Positions 1-9,285 of a stretch of DNA of 23,151 bases are shown here, in pieces. The stretch spans positions 1 through 23,151 of the forward strand of contig JAQGDQ010001862.1 in assembly GCA_030141605.1 (NCBI GenBank), in the 5' to 3' direction. Both the position numbers and the translations under genes were made by a program. Under the pieces are notes generated by a model that did no database searches, was not told where the DNA came from, and was given only the letters and a program-made list of their open reading frames with translations. The stretch's first letter is position 1. Each line of letters opens with the position of its first letter. The DNA comes from Tubiluchus corallicola (taxonomy: Eukaryota; Priapulida; Priapulimorpha; Priapulimorphida; Tubiluchidae).

Positions 1-262
1 TCCTATAGGAATCTAGGAATCTAGGGTCCCTTAAGCTTGGGCGCCTAAAGCTTTGGTAACATTTGACAAAAATTCGGTTTTCTTTCGCTACGGTTGTGAT
101 AAAATATGCCCGAATTTGGTTTGCAATAAATGGTAAGATGGTCGTATATCTTAAAGAATGTTTTTATTGACAAACAAAAGATGGCTAGTCTAGTTTATTT
201 AAACAAATTTCAATAAGTTTAGTTCGAGTTATGAAAATGTTGCTAAAACATATCACGAGCAA
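1..262. other. Non-coding sequence at left edge, presumed NARS1 intron
   Basis: AT-rich sequence without a recognisable coding block. Because the first NARS1 exon in view starts with a 3' splice site at 3085, this stretch is probably intronic, but the preceding exon lies outside the window. Confidence 0.4.
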
Positions 263-655
263 AAATATTCAAGAGGGGTGTAGCTAAGCTACAGGGTGGC
301 TCCGTTTGAGGGCAGCCCCATAATTCAATTAGCCCAGAGAGGCCCTAAAGGGTCATAATCCGGCTCTGTGTATATGTGTTATATCTTTTCCGGAAATATT
401 CAAGAGGGGTGCAGGCAAACTAGAGGGTGGCTTCGTTTTAGGGCAGCCCCATAATTCAATTAGCCCAGAGAGGCCCTAAAGGGTCATAATCCGGCTCTGT
501 GTATATGTGTTATATCTTTTCCGGAAATATTCAAGAGGGGTGCAGGCAAACTAGAGGGTAGCTTCGTTTTAGGGCAGCCCCATAATTTAATTAGCCTAGA
601 GAGGCGCTAAAGGGTCATAATCCGGCTCTGTGTATATGTGTTATATCCTTTCCGG
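263..655. repeat. Three-copy 131-bp tandem repeat
   Basis: Three direct copies start at 263, 394 and 525, each opening with AAATATTCAAGAGGGGTG and closing with TATATCTTTTCCGG or a close variant. The spacing is exactly 131 bp. Copies 2 and 3 are most alike; copy 1 differs mainly in the stretch just after its start. No coding signal was seen. Confidence 0.9.
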
Positions 656-754
656 AAATGGTTCGTCAGAAAACGATAACGAATAATAAGCTTCAAAAAT
701 CCCAAATGGTTAATTTACGGTTTTACATCATCGTGTGGGCGAGTTGGAGGGTGG

Positions 755-2620
755 CTCCACCTGTTGGCACAGCTAGGTACTTATTATTATGATAATTCTT
801 TATTTTTAAAAACTAGTGTGAGTGTCTCCACCTGTTGGCACAGCTAGGCACTATGATAATTCTTTATTTTTAAAAACTAGTGTGAGTGTCTCCACCTGTT
901 GGCACAGCTAGGCATTTATTATTATGATAATCCTTTATTTTTAAAAACTAGTGTGAGTATCTCCACCTGTTGGCACAGCTAGGCATTTATTATTATGATA
1001 ATTCTTTATTTTTAAAAACTAGCGTGAGTGTCTCCACCTGTTGGCACAGCTAGGCACTATGATAATTCTTTATTTTTAAAAACTAGTGTGAGTGTCTCCA
1101 CCTGTTGGCAGAGCTAGGCACTATGATAATTCTTTATTTTTAAAAACTGGTGTGAGTGTCTCCATCTGTTGGCACAGCTAGGCACTTATTATTATGATAA
1201 TTCTTTATTTTTAAAAACTAGTGTGAGTGTCTCCACCTGTTGGCACAGCTAGGCACTATGATAATTCTTTATTTTTAAAAACTAGTGTGAGTGTCTCCAC
1301 CTGTTGGCACAGCTAGGCACTTATTATTATGATAATTCTTTATTTTTAAAAACTAGTGTGAGTGTCTCCACCTGTTGGCACAGCTAGGCACTATGATAAT
1401 TCTTTATTTTTAAAAACCAGTGTGAGTATCTCCATGTGTTGGCACAGCTAGGCACTATGATAATTCTTTATTTTTAAAAACTAGTGTGAGTGTCTCCACC
1501 TGTTGGCACAGCTAGGCACTATGATAATTCTTTATTTTTAAAAACTAGTGTGAGTGTCTCCACCTGTTGGCACAGCTAGGCACTATGATAATTCTTTATT
1601 TTTAAAAACTAGTGTGAGTGTCTCCACCTGTTCGCACAGCTGGGCACTATGATAATTCTTTATTTTTAAAAACTAGTGTGAGTGTCTCCATCTGTTGGCA
1701 CAGCTAGGCACTTATTATTATGATAATTCTTTATTTTTAAAAACTAGTGTGAGTGTCTCCACCTGTTCGCACAGCTAGGCACTATGATAATTCTTTATTT
1801 TTAAAAACTAGTGTGAGTGTCTCCACCTGTTGGCACAGCTAGGCACTATGATAATTCTTTATTTTTAAAAACTGGTGTGAGTGTCTTCACCTGTTGGCAC
1901 TGCTAGGCATTTATTATTATGATAATCCTTTATTTTTAAAAACTAGTGTGAGTGCCTCCACCTGTTGGCACAGCTAGGCATTTATTATTATGATAATTCT
2001 TTATTTTTAAAAACTAGTGTGAGTGTCTCCACCTGTTGGCACAGCTAGGCACTATGATAATTCTTTATTTTTAAAAACCAGTGTGAGTATCTCCATCTGT
2101 TGGCACAGCTAGGCACTTATTATTATAATAATTCTTTATTTTTAAAAACTAGTGTGAGTGTCTCCACCTGTTGGCAGAGCTAGGCACTATGATAATTCTT
2201 TATTTATAAAAACTGGTGTGAGTGTCTCCACCTGTTGGCACAGCTAGGCATTTATTATTATAATAATTCTTTATTTTTAAAAACTAGTGTGAGTGTCTCC
2301 ACCTGTTGGCAGAGCTAGGCACTATGATAATTCTTTATTTATAAAAACTAGTGTGAGTGTCTCCACCTGTTGGCACAGCTAGGCACTATGATAATTCTTT
2401 ATTTTTAAAAACTAGTGTGAGTGTCTCCATCTGTTCGCACAGCTGGGCACTATGATAATTCTTTATTTTTAAAAACTAGTGTGAGTGTCTCCATCTGTTG
2501 GCACAGCTAGGCACTTATTATTATGATAATTCTTTATTTTTAAAAACTAGTGTGAGTGTCTCCACCTGTTGGCACAGCTAGGCACTTTTATTATTATAAT
2601 TCTTTATTTTTTAAAACTAT
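755..2620. repeat. 28-copy minisatellite with 64-bp and 71-bp unit variants
   Basis: Units begin with CTCCACCTGTTGGCAC and contain GATAATTCTTTATTTTTAAA. I counted 28 unit starts between 755 and 2560. The 27 intervals are either 64 bp (16 times) or 71 bp (11 times); the difference is a 7-bp TTATTAT insertion after GGCAC or GGCAT. The last copy is altered and merges into unique sequence near 2620. Each unit carries GTGAGTGT, which resembles a 5' splice site on the NARS1 sense strand. The array probably lies in the intron before the first NARS1 exon in view. Confidence 0.95.
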
Positions 2621-3085
2621 GTACAAAGTACATTCCTTCTATTTGTAGGGATATGTTTGAAATTTCTAAAAGCATTTACAACGTATTAAACCCATTCACA
2701 TATATATATAATTTAGAATCCAACGCATGAGACACATTGAACGACAACGATCATATACAATAGACGTAGTTACAAATTATATTCCAACACTACATACATA
2801 CATAATAAAAGATAACGAACATATTTTAATACTTAGTAACAAAAATTTACACACATTATACACAATGAAAAACAGCGAGTACAATTATAATAAATATAAT
2901 TACCAAATTCTAATGCAATTTCACATAATCTTAAATAAAAACAAAAATATAAAAAACACGACGAGAGTTGCGAAATTTCATCACCAACAGACTATTTTTA
3001 TGCGGGCGAAAGACAATAGGAATTCATCCAAGATAAGATTTGCACCATCCGAGATCTTTATTGAGTCATTTCTTAATTTTTTTAG
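2621..3085. other. AT-rich intronic sequence before NARS1 exon
   Basis: Unique AT-rich sequence ending in a polypyrimidine tract and the acceptor TTTTTTTAG at 3085. An open frame at 2727-3122 runs across the splice site in a different frame from the synthetase and shows no family resemblance, so I do not call it a gene. Confidence 0.6.
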
Positions 3086-3199
3086 GATTTTGTCCCGCCG
3101 AAGCGACCGTTCCGAAGGATGAACTACACGGACGCCATTGAGTATTTACGGGAACACAAGATCCTGAAAGAGGACGGCTCCTTCTACGAGTTTGGTGAC
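3086..3199 (+). CDS. NARS1: Asparaginyl-tRNA synthetase, internal exon (first in window)
   Basis: Part of cytosolic asparaginyl-tRNA synthetase, the class II enzyme that charges tRNA-Asn with asparagine using ATP. This exon gives 38 codons in phase 0. It contains PPKRPF, then MNYTDAI and DGSFYEFGD, which I recognise from memory as the conserved run in the C-terminal catalytic half of animal cytosolic NARS. It starts after a strong acceptor (TTTTTTTAG, 3085) and ends at GAC followed by the donor GTGAGT (3200). The next exon continues with DIPEAPER, as in the family. The exon tail is also the first member of the 153-bp array that follows, so several copies of its donor lie just downstream. Earlier exons, with the anticodon-binding region and motifs 1 and 2, are not in the window. 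Confidence 0.95.
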
Positions 3200-3899
3200 G
3201 TGAGTGAAGAGATACGATAAACTAGCTTACTTTTGCAAATGGGATAAATTAATTGTTATTGCGTAGGTTTGATGCAGTGCTTGGACGAGCGTGAAAGATG
3301 CCCTTATAATGGCAGGAGTTTCGGAGACGGTTCTTTCTGCGAGTTTGGTGACGTGAGTGAAGAGATACGATAAACTAGCTTACTTTTGCAAATGGGATAA
3401 ATTACTTGTTATTGCGTAGGTTTGATGCAGTGCTTGGACGAGCGCGAAACATGCCCTAATAATGGCAGGAGTTTCGGAGACGGTTCTTTCTACGAGTTTG
3501 GTGACGCGAGTGAAGAGATACGATAAACTAGCTTACTTTTGCAAATGGGATAAATTAATTGTTATTGCGTAGGTTTGATGCAGTGCTTGGTCGAGCGTGA
3601 AAAATGCCCTTATAATGGCAGGATTTTCGGAGACGGTTCTTTCTACGAGTTTGGTGACGTGAGTGAAGAGATACGATAAACTAGCTTACTTTTGCAAATG
3701 GGATAAGTTAATTGTTATCGCGTAGGTTTGATGCAGTGCTTGGTCGAGCGTGAAAAATGCCCTTATAATGGCAGGAGTTTCGGAGACAGTTCTTTCTACG
3801 AGTTTGGTGACGCGAGTGAAGAGATACGATAAACTACCTTACTTTTGCAAACGGGATAAATTAATTGTTATTGCGTAGGTTTGATGCAGCGCTTGGACG
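3173..3899 (+). repeat. 153-bp array that includes the NARS1 exon tail and its donor site
   Basis: About 4.75 units of exactly 153 bp. The exon end TTTGGTGAC falls at 3199, 3352, 3505, 3658 and 3811. After it come GTGAGT, GTGAGT, GCGAGT, GTGAGT and GCGAGT in turn. The intron part of each unit ends with TTGCGTAGGTTTGATGCAG, a possible weak acceptor. Between that AG and the repeated exon tail lie 75 nt with no stop in the NARS1 frame in all four downstream copies. The captured tail differs from the real exon by two synonymous changes (GGC to GGT, TCC to TCT), and single copies carry further changes. The fifth unit ends after the AG, where the sequence diverges. Confidence 0.95.
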
Positions 3900-3975
3900 G
3901 TCTTAGACAATGTCACCTGTTAGTTAAGTAGATTGCTTCCATTATAAATTACCGTGTCTGATTCCGAGCAAAGTC

Positions 3976-4732
3976 TTAACCCTTTCACCACGGAAGGCGG
4001 CACACTGCCCCGCCCAAGGTCAGCACTAAGCGCAAAAACCCAGGTCTCTTATTATTTTTTTGGCCATGCAAAACATCGTAGAAAAGTTTAACAGCCCTGG
4101 GATTGGGGTTGTTTCGCAACATGTTACCCAATCAGCATCTGAAGCCAGGTTCATTCTACAATACTGTACTGTATGGTATGTTCCCATGCAAAATCACTTG
4201 TAGATCGTTGATGAAACGTATGTTTAGTTCACTGTTCTGCATTCTTATAAAATGATTGCATATTATGGATTAGTGTTGTGTCTTTTATAAAAACTGGTTT
4301 CTTAGTACATGCTTATTTATGATTGTGTGTGTGTGTGTGTGTGTGCACGTGTGTGTGTGTGTGCATGTGTGCGTGTGTGTGCTTGTATGTGTGTGTGTGT
4401 GTGAGTGCAAGTATGTGTGCTCGTATGTGTGTGCGTGAGTGCAAGTATGTGTGCTCGTATGTGTGTGCGTGAGTGCTCGTATGCGTGTGCGTGAGTGCTC
4501 GTGTGTGTGTGTGTGTGTGCGTGAGTGCTCGTATGTGTGTGCGTGAGTGCTCGTATGTGTGCTCGTACGTGTGTAGAAATAAAACTAATATTTAATGTCA
4601 GTACTCAATAAAGAATAACTATTTGTTTATTTACAAGATTCTGTTTTGGTAACACACCACAAGAATTTATTGTCAAATGTGCAAAAGTCAATTTGGCCCA
4701 GTTAAAAAGCAACTACGTAGTGAAAGGGTTAA
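3976..4732. mobile_element. Non-autonomous piggyBac-like MITE flanked by TTAA
   Basis: The element spans 3980-4728 (749 bp) between two TTAA tetranucleotides (3976-3979 and 4729-4732). The left end reads CCCTTTCACCACG and the right end, reverse-complemented, reads CCCTTTCACTACG: 12 of 13 positions match. A TTAA target duplication with ends starting CCC is the hallmark of the piggyBac superfamily. There is no transposase frame, so it is non-autonomous. A large TG-rich microsatellite occupies its middle. It lies in the intron between the first two NARS1 exons in view. Confidence 0.75.
4323..4575. repeat. TG microsatellite with GTGAGTGCTCGTATG sub-repeat
   Basis: A TG tract that grades into a longer-period repeat of TGTGTGCGTGAGTGCTCGTA type. 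It sits inside the piggyBac-like element and probably expanded after insertion. Confidence 0.9.
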
Positions 4733-5072
4733 TCGAACCCCTGTCTCTTTAGAGGAAAGAACGTGAAAACATTATTGACGGCAATTGTCGAAAGTTGGTC
4801 AGTAACTGGTTGGGTGATCATTTGGGAAGTTGCTTCCATCTGTGGTACTTTCTTCAGCTATATGAAGAGCGTATACATACCCAAGCATGGAAGAGATATC
4901 TTAATTGGTTGAGCGTCACATAGCAGAAGATTATCGTTGATAATTGGATAGGTTCCAGTCGCGCCACGACCATCTCTAGGCTGTTTGTTTCGGTTTAAGT
5001 GCACGTTGTTTTGAGAAAAGTTGGATTTTTTTCCGCTAGGTGTCACTGATGTATTCTGGTTGGTTTTTCTAG

Positions 5073-5120
5073 GATATTCCAGAAGCTCCCGAGAGACAAA
5101 TGACGGACCAGATTAACGAG
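5073..5120 (+). CDS. NARS1: Asparaginyl-tRNA synthetase, 48-nt exon
   Basis: A very short exon of 16 codons, DIPEAPERQMTDQINE. It follows the acceptor GGTTTTTCTAG (5072) and precedes the donor GTAAGG (5121). Both borders are phase 0. It continues directly from FYEFGD of the previous exon and leads into PILLCRFP of the next, the order I know for the family. It is too short to find by open-frame search and was placed by protein continuity and splice sites. Confidence 0.92.
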
Positions 5121-5194
5121 GTAAGGCGTCGTTTGTGAATCTATTACGTAAAAATTTTCAACTTTGAGTGGGCGGAAGCGACGTAGAAATTCCT

Positions 5195-5265
5195 TGATGG
5201 TTTGAGTCGGTTGGCAGTGAAGTTTGATTTGTGAAATCCAAAAGTCGCCGGTTCAAATGCAGGCT
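5195..5265 (+). repeat. tRNA-derived (SINE-like) fragment
   Basis: A box-A-like TGGTTTGAGTCGG (5198-5210) lies about 50 nt upstream of a box-B-like GGTTCAAATGC (5250-5260). Spacing and order fit an internal RNA polymerase III promoter. The cloverleaf stems do not pair well, so this is not a functional tRNA. A decayed tRNA pseudogene or the head of a SINE fits better. Similarity to the 15615-15675 fragment is limited to the promoter boxes. Confidence 0.35.
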
Positions 5266-5377
5266 TGGTCGTAACCTTTTTCACGTTTTTCTTCTTTGTG
5301 ATGTTTAGTTTCAGAGATTTAATAACTGTACATGTCCATCATTAAGTGATGGTTTTGACATTAAGTTTATAAATAGT

Positions 5378-5460
5378 TACAGTCGAATATCCTTATACCG
5401 TCCCCTGTGGGACTCCAGAAAAAGTTGGTGTTACGCGAGTTTCGCATTATAACGACGTGC
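5378..5460. mobile_element. Possible TA-flanked DNA transposon end (Tc1/mariner-pogo type)
   Basis: After a TA, the sequence CAGTCGAATATCCTTATACC is followed by CCGTCCCCTGTGGGAC and a GTTACGCGAG motif, a layout like that of pogo/Tigger terminal repeats. A possible partner ends at 7763, where GGTTTGACTG precedes TA; its reverse complement shares CAGTC and scattered further bases. Another GAGTTACGCGAGGG lies at about 6160. The pairing is weak, so only an end relic is called. Confidence 0.3.
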
Positions 5461-5530
5461 ATTAATACATACATGTCTATGCAAACATAGACATCGTGTG
5501 CTTGCATAGCAAAATCGTCCATTAAGTTTT

Positions 5531-5865
5531 TCTAGTTATTCACATATCTTGAATCTCCATTTCATGAGGATCATTTTGATACCAAGTTCATCACTCTATG
5601 TTATTCCTAAGTTGAGATAATCCACATTGAAGTTGAGGTGCAGGCTGCACACTGAAAAAGAACCTTGAGAAAATCACTGTTAAAGTCAGCCATTGTTCTA
5701 GTTATTCACTTATGCTGAATCTCCATTTCACGAGGATCATTTTGATACCAAGTTCATCACTCTATGTTATTTCTAAGCTGAGATAATCCACGTTGAAGTT
5801 GAGGTGCAGGCTGCGCACTGAAAAACATAACCTTGAGAAAATCAATGTTAAAGTCAGCCATTGTT
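5531..5865. repeat. Two-copy 166-bp direct repeat
   Basis: Copies begin with TCTAGTTATTCAC at 5531 and 5697 and run through GTTAAAGTCAGCCATTGTT. They differ by scattered substitutions and a few small indels. The open frame within the second copy is interrupted in the first, so it is not coding. Confidence 0.85.
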
Positions 5866-6540
5866 TTTTGTCGCGTTTCTACAAAACACTTAGCAACCGT
5901 ACAAATGTTGGTTGCTACGGACTTTGCAAGAACACATTGAAGTTATGTTTAAATCCAGTAGATGGCTCTTCCTGACAAAGATGTGGGCTTGGCAACAGAA
6001 AAAACCCGAAGCAAAATGGCAGCTTCCATGAGTTACAATCAGAGTTAGAAAATACAAGTTTTTTACAATTGTAGTACTAGTTTCTAGATAGGAAAATGGG
6101 TAAGGAGTTATAGGGAGTCTGGCATCATAAGGACATGTTTTAATGCAGGAAAGGTGTTTGAGTTACGCGAGGGTACGAGTTAGACAATTTTCGTAAGAAA
6201 ACAAGATTCAGTCGCTCATAAACGTTGAACATTACACAACAGCCTGTGAAAATGACAAACTGAGTCTTTAATCAAATATCAAACAACATTTTTTATGAAT
6301 AATCAAAAATAAAATGGCTTGTCCACCTCTACTGTAGTCTGAGTAACACGGTTAATAGAATTCAACAATAATAATATTGTGATCAAGTTATTAAACCAAG
6401 TTCGTTAAGCCATGTTGTGTGCAGCATTCCGCTAAGGTAATACAGGAAATCTCGGCATTTTTGCTGAAACAAACAATTAAATTTGTAATGTGGTGCACAC
6501 TTTTGCGTAAGACTTCTCACCTGGCTGTTCGAGTAAGTGG
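5866..6540. other. Intronic sequence with no recognisable feature
   Basis: Unique AT-rich intron between the second and third NARS1 exons, apart from a possible transposon-end motif near 6160. A run of about 11 G closes it near 6540. Confidence 0.5.
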
Positions 6541-6634
6541 GGGGGGGGCGATTTCAGTTAGATTCTTATAAATTTTCTTTTCTTGCATTTTTTTGATAGT
6601 TTAATGGTAGAATATAAAAGTTCAATACATTTAG

Positions 6635-6870
6635 CATACAGTACAGTACAGCACAGTACACTACAGCACAGCACAACACAGCACAGTACACTACAGAACA
6701 GCACAATACAGCACAGCACAGTACAGTGCAGTGCAGTGCAGTGCAGTGCAGTGCAGTGCAGTGCAGTGCAGTACAGTACAGTCCAGTGCAATACAATCAA
6801 ATACAGTACAGTACAGCACAGTACAGTGCAGTACGGTACGGTGCGGTGCGGTACAGTACAATACAACATA
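6635..6870. repeat. Pentanucleotide array (TACAG / GTGCA variants)
   Basis: Five-base repeats of TACAG, CACAG and GTGCA type, including a homogeneous GTGCA block at about 6725-6770. A pure five-base period leaves frames open on both strands, giving Cys/Thr/Val-rich or Gln/Ser-rich translations that are artefacts. The same array type recurs at 9286-9545, with shared sequence on its 3' side. Confidence 0.92.
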
Positions 6871-7047
6871 ATGCATACTTTACATACAGTGCAATACACA
6901 CTGTGTGATAAATTTGTCGTTAAAGTGCAAAATAAGTGTCAAATGTTCAGTGTCGTTAAACGAAACGTCGCTAAATGGGGCGTCGTTAAACGAGGACATT
7001 CTATTTATTAGGTGGACGTATTGCTACCCAACGTGGGCGAGATCGTC
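6871..7047 (+). pseudogene. Intronic copy of the NARS1 fourth-exon border
   Basis: The 3' flank of the pentanucleotide array is nearly identical to 9547-9704, across the acceptor and into the coding sequence. Positions 7012-7047 repeat the first 36 nt of the exon at 9669, encoding [12 protein letters not shown], with one synonymous change (CTA for TTA). TTTATTAG precedes both. Homology stops at 7048 and the next in-frame codons reach TGA, with no donor seen. The copy lies in the preceding coding interval, upstream of the exon at 7851. If used it would skip one exon and truncate the enzyme. I read it as a partial segmental duplication. Confidence 0.88.
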
Positions 7048-7850
7048 ATACATTTAGCATTTGTTTTGATGAAAAAACAAAAAAATTGACATATCAACAA
7101 ATTTTTGGTGCTTTCTACCTTGCAGCATCCTGCCATAGTTTTTATGAAACCATTTTAACGAAGCCAAGTTATGGACGGTTTTGGTTTGCAAGCGCACATT
7201 TGGCATAAAATTTTTAAAGATGCTTTTTGCAAATATCTGCTAAATTTTAAGTCCATTTTACTGATCGATTTTAAATGAAAATGTTAAATTTATTTACTCC
7301 CAAATGAAATGATGCTGACTTTAATGTAGCTAGCAAAGAAAATGATAAAATCTACTAATGTTTGAACGAAATTTCTAGCATACCAAAACTGCATAAAAAA
7401 TGTTAAAGCAAAACCGGACTCAACGTTAAACTGTAGGTCAACACAATCTACTCTTTTAAACATTGAAAGGAAACTTACAATTTTTTAAAAAATGACTTAC
7501 GTGAAAGAATTATTACCACACAAACACAATTTCGTGTTCGCGCCACTAGTTCTTCGATGTTACATGCATTTCGCCATTCGCTAGTTAGACAGGCACTAGC
7601 ACCTGCATTGCACAAAAAACAGGCGCTGTACCTCGTAGTTCAAATGCATCAGTTTGTGACGAACTTTGCTTTGCAAGTACACATGTGTAGCAATTGTTCG
7701 ATGTTGTGGCCTTGAGGAGATTTTGTTTTGCTAATAACATGGGCAATAAACAAGGTTTGACTGTACCGCACTTTCAACTAGTATGATGATTGATTTTTAA
7801 TTTTCTCCACTTCAGTTGACTTATGATTGAAATGTTTTATGTTTTTCCAG
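7048..7850. other. Intronic sequence without gene
   Basis: AT-rich unique sequence ending in the acceptor GTTTTTCCAG at 7850. A GGTTTGACTG followed by TA at 7754-7765 may be a transposon end (see 5378-5460). Nothing else was seen. Confidence 0.5.
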
Positions 7851-7934
7851 CCTATCTTACTGTGCCGCTTTCCAGCCGAGATCAAATCATTCTACATGCC
7901 AAGATGCGAAGAGGACAACAGGGTCACCGAGTCG
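7851..7934 (+). CDS. NARS1: Asparaginyl-tRNA synthetase, 84-nt exon
   Basis: Twenty-eight codons in phase 0. It opens with PILLCRFPAEIKSFYM and closes with RVTES, joining TINE-type sequence upstream to the VDVL block downstream exactly as in animal cytosolic NARS. This part belongs to the catalytic core of the class II synthetase. The acceptor is GTTTTTCCAG (7850) and the donor GTAAGA (7935). The open frame continues past the donor to 8042, but that extension has no family resemblance and falls in a dispersed repeat. Confidence 0.95.
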
Positions 7935-7965
7935 GTAAGAAGCCAAATTAAGATTCACAAATTAA

Positions 7966-8465
7966 GGTCAAAGGCCAAGTGTACCAGACAACGCCTCCCA
8001 GCCCATGCTGTTGTAATAGTAACAGTTTTAACAGCTAGCTAGAACCTTACCTAGTTCATTTTTTCTTGTTTACAAGCAAGATCCTGCTAGTAAATCACTC
8101 TACGCAATAGATTAATGCATAATTAAATAAAGTCCACGTAAAACAACTGAAGTTACTGAACCAATGCATCAAACGGCTTTGCTTTACCCACACCCTTTAT
8201 CTACATTAGCTAGAACCTTACCTATTTCATTTTTCTTGTTCCCAAGCAAGAGCCTGCTAGTAAATTACTCTACACGCAAATTAGTGCACAATTAAGTAAA
8301 GACCATGTAAAACAATTGAAATTATTGAACTGATACAGCAGACTGCTTTCCTTTACCCACATTTTACACGACGGTTGTAGTTAAGACGCATTGCTGTGGT
8401 GCACTTAACCTTTGAGGTACAGCAGCTGGCATACGTGCGCATAGCGAAGCTGTGAACAGGCTTAT
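7966..8465 (+). repeat. Dispersed repeat, copy 1, with an internal duplication
   Basis: This stretch matches 21790-22145 over most of its length in the same orientation. Shared blocks include GTGTACCAGACAACGC, GTTGTAATAGTAACAG, GATCCTGCTAGTAAATCACT and CTTAACCTTTGA. Copy 1 also has an internal duplication of about 177 bp: GCTAGAACCTTACCT occurs near 8037 and again near 8211. No terminal inverted repeats or coding capacity were seen, so the class (MITE, SINE or other) is open. Confidence 0.85.
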
Positions 8466-8664
8466 TCTCTTCACATAACTGGACGCTGGCCCTACATTTA
8501 TCTTGATGTCTCGCTTGACCTATGCAAATACAAACAGCTAGCATTTGGCAATCAGTCAGGAAGCAAAAATACAAATAATATTGTATTGTTTTACACTGGT
8601 GGTGTATTTTTAGAACGGAATAATGCAATATTTACTGTTTTAATGCTTCAAATTAGGCAAAAAC

Positions 8665-9150
8665 ATTGAGCGAGAAAGAAGTGTGAAATTTTCGGCGTCG
8701 TTAAACGAAACGTCGCTAAACGGGGAGTTGTTAAGCGAGGACTTCATTGAGCGAGAAAGAAGTGTGAAATTTTCAGCGTCGTTAAACGAAACGTCGCTAA
8801 ACAGGGAGTTGTTAAGCGAGGACTTCATTGAGCGAGAAAGAAGTGTGAAATTTTCAGTGTCGTTAAACGAAACGTCGCTAAGCGGGGAGTTGTTGAGCGA
8901 GGACTTCATTGAGCGAGAAAGAAGTGTGAAATTTTCAGCGTCGTTAAACGAAACGTCGCTAAGCGGGGAGTTGTTAAGCGAGGACTTCATTGAGCGAGAA
9001 AGAAGTGTGAAATTTTCAGCGTCGTTAAACGAAACGTCGCTAAGCGGGGAGTTGTTAAGCGAGGACTTCATTGAGCGAGAAAGAAGTGTGAAATTTTCAG
9101 CGTCGTTAAACGAAACGTCGCTAAACAGGGAGTTGCTAAGCGAGGACTTA
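8665..9150. repeat. Six-copy 81-bp minisatellite open on both strands
   Basis: Units start with ATTGAGCGAGAAAGAAGTG at 8665 and then every 81 bp to 9070. As 81 is a multiple of three, a stop-free frame in one unit stays open through the array: 27 residues per repeat on the + strand and also on the - strand. The block CGTTAAACGAAACGTCGC recurs at about 6955 and 9630, so the unit seems to derive from the same interspersed sequence that precedes the fourth NARS1 exon. I do not call a protein. Confidence 0.93.
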
Positions 9151-9285
9151 CTGTCTATCATTATTTTGGATTTATCTAAGCGTAATTTTCCAAAGTTTAT
9201 TTTTTGCATTTATGTAAGTGTTACTTTGTCTCCCAACGTTAATGTCGTTATGTCTTGTTACAATAATAATAAGTTTATTAATGGC

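Noticed and set aside
2727-3122. 131-residue frame with ATG
   Set aside because: Overlaps the NARS1 acceptor and exon in a different frame; AT-rich Asn/Lys/Ile composition typical of non-coding sequence.
6558-7011. Cys/Thr/Val-rich and Gln/Ser-rich frames on both strands
   Set aside because: Five-base repeat leaves all frames open; no start context, domain or splice support.
5380-7763. A full TA-flanked transposon of about 2.4 kb from 5380 to 7763
   Set aside because: The two putative ends match over only a few bases beyond CAGTC and the interior holds unrelated repeats, so only an end relic is reported.
7827-8042. 71-residue frame as an independent small gene
   Set aside because: It contains the NARS1 exon 7851-7934; the parts outside the splice sites have no resemblance to the family.
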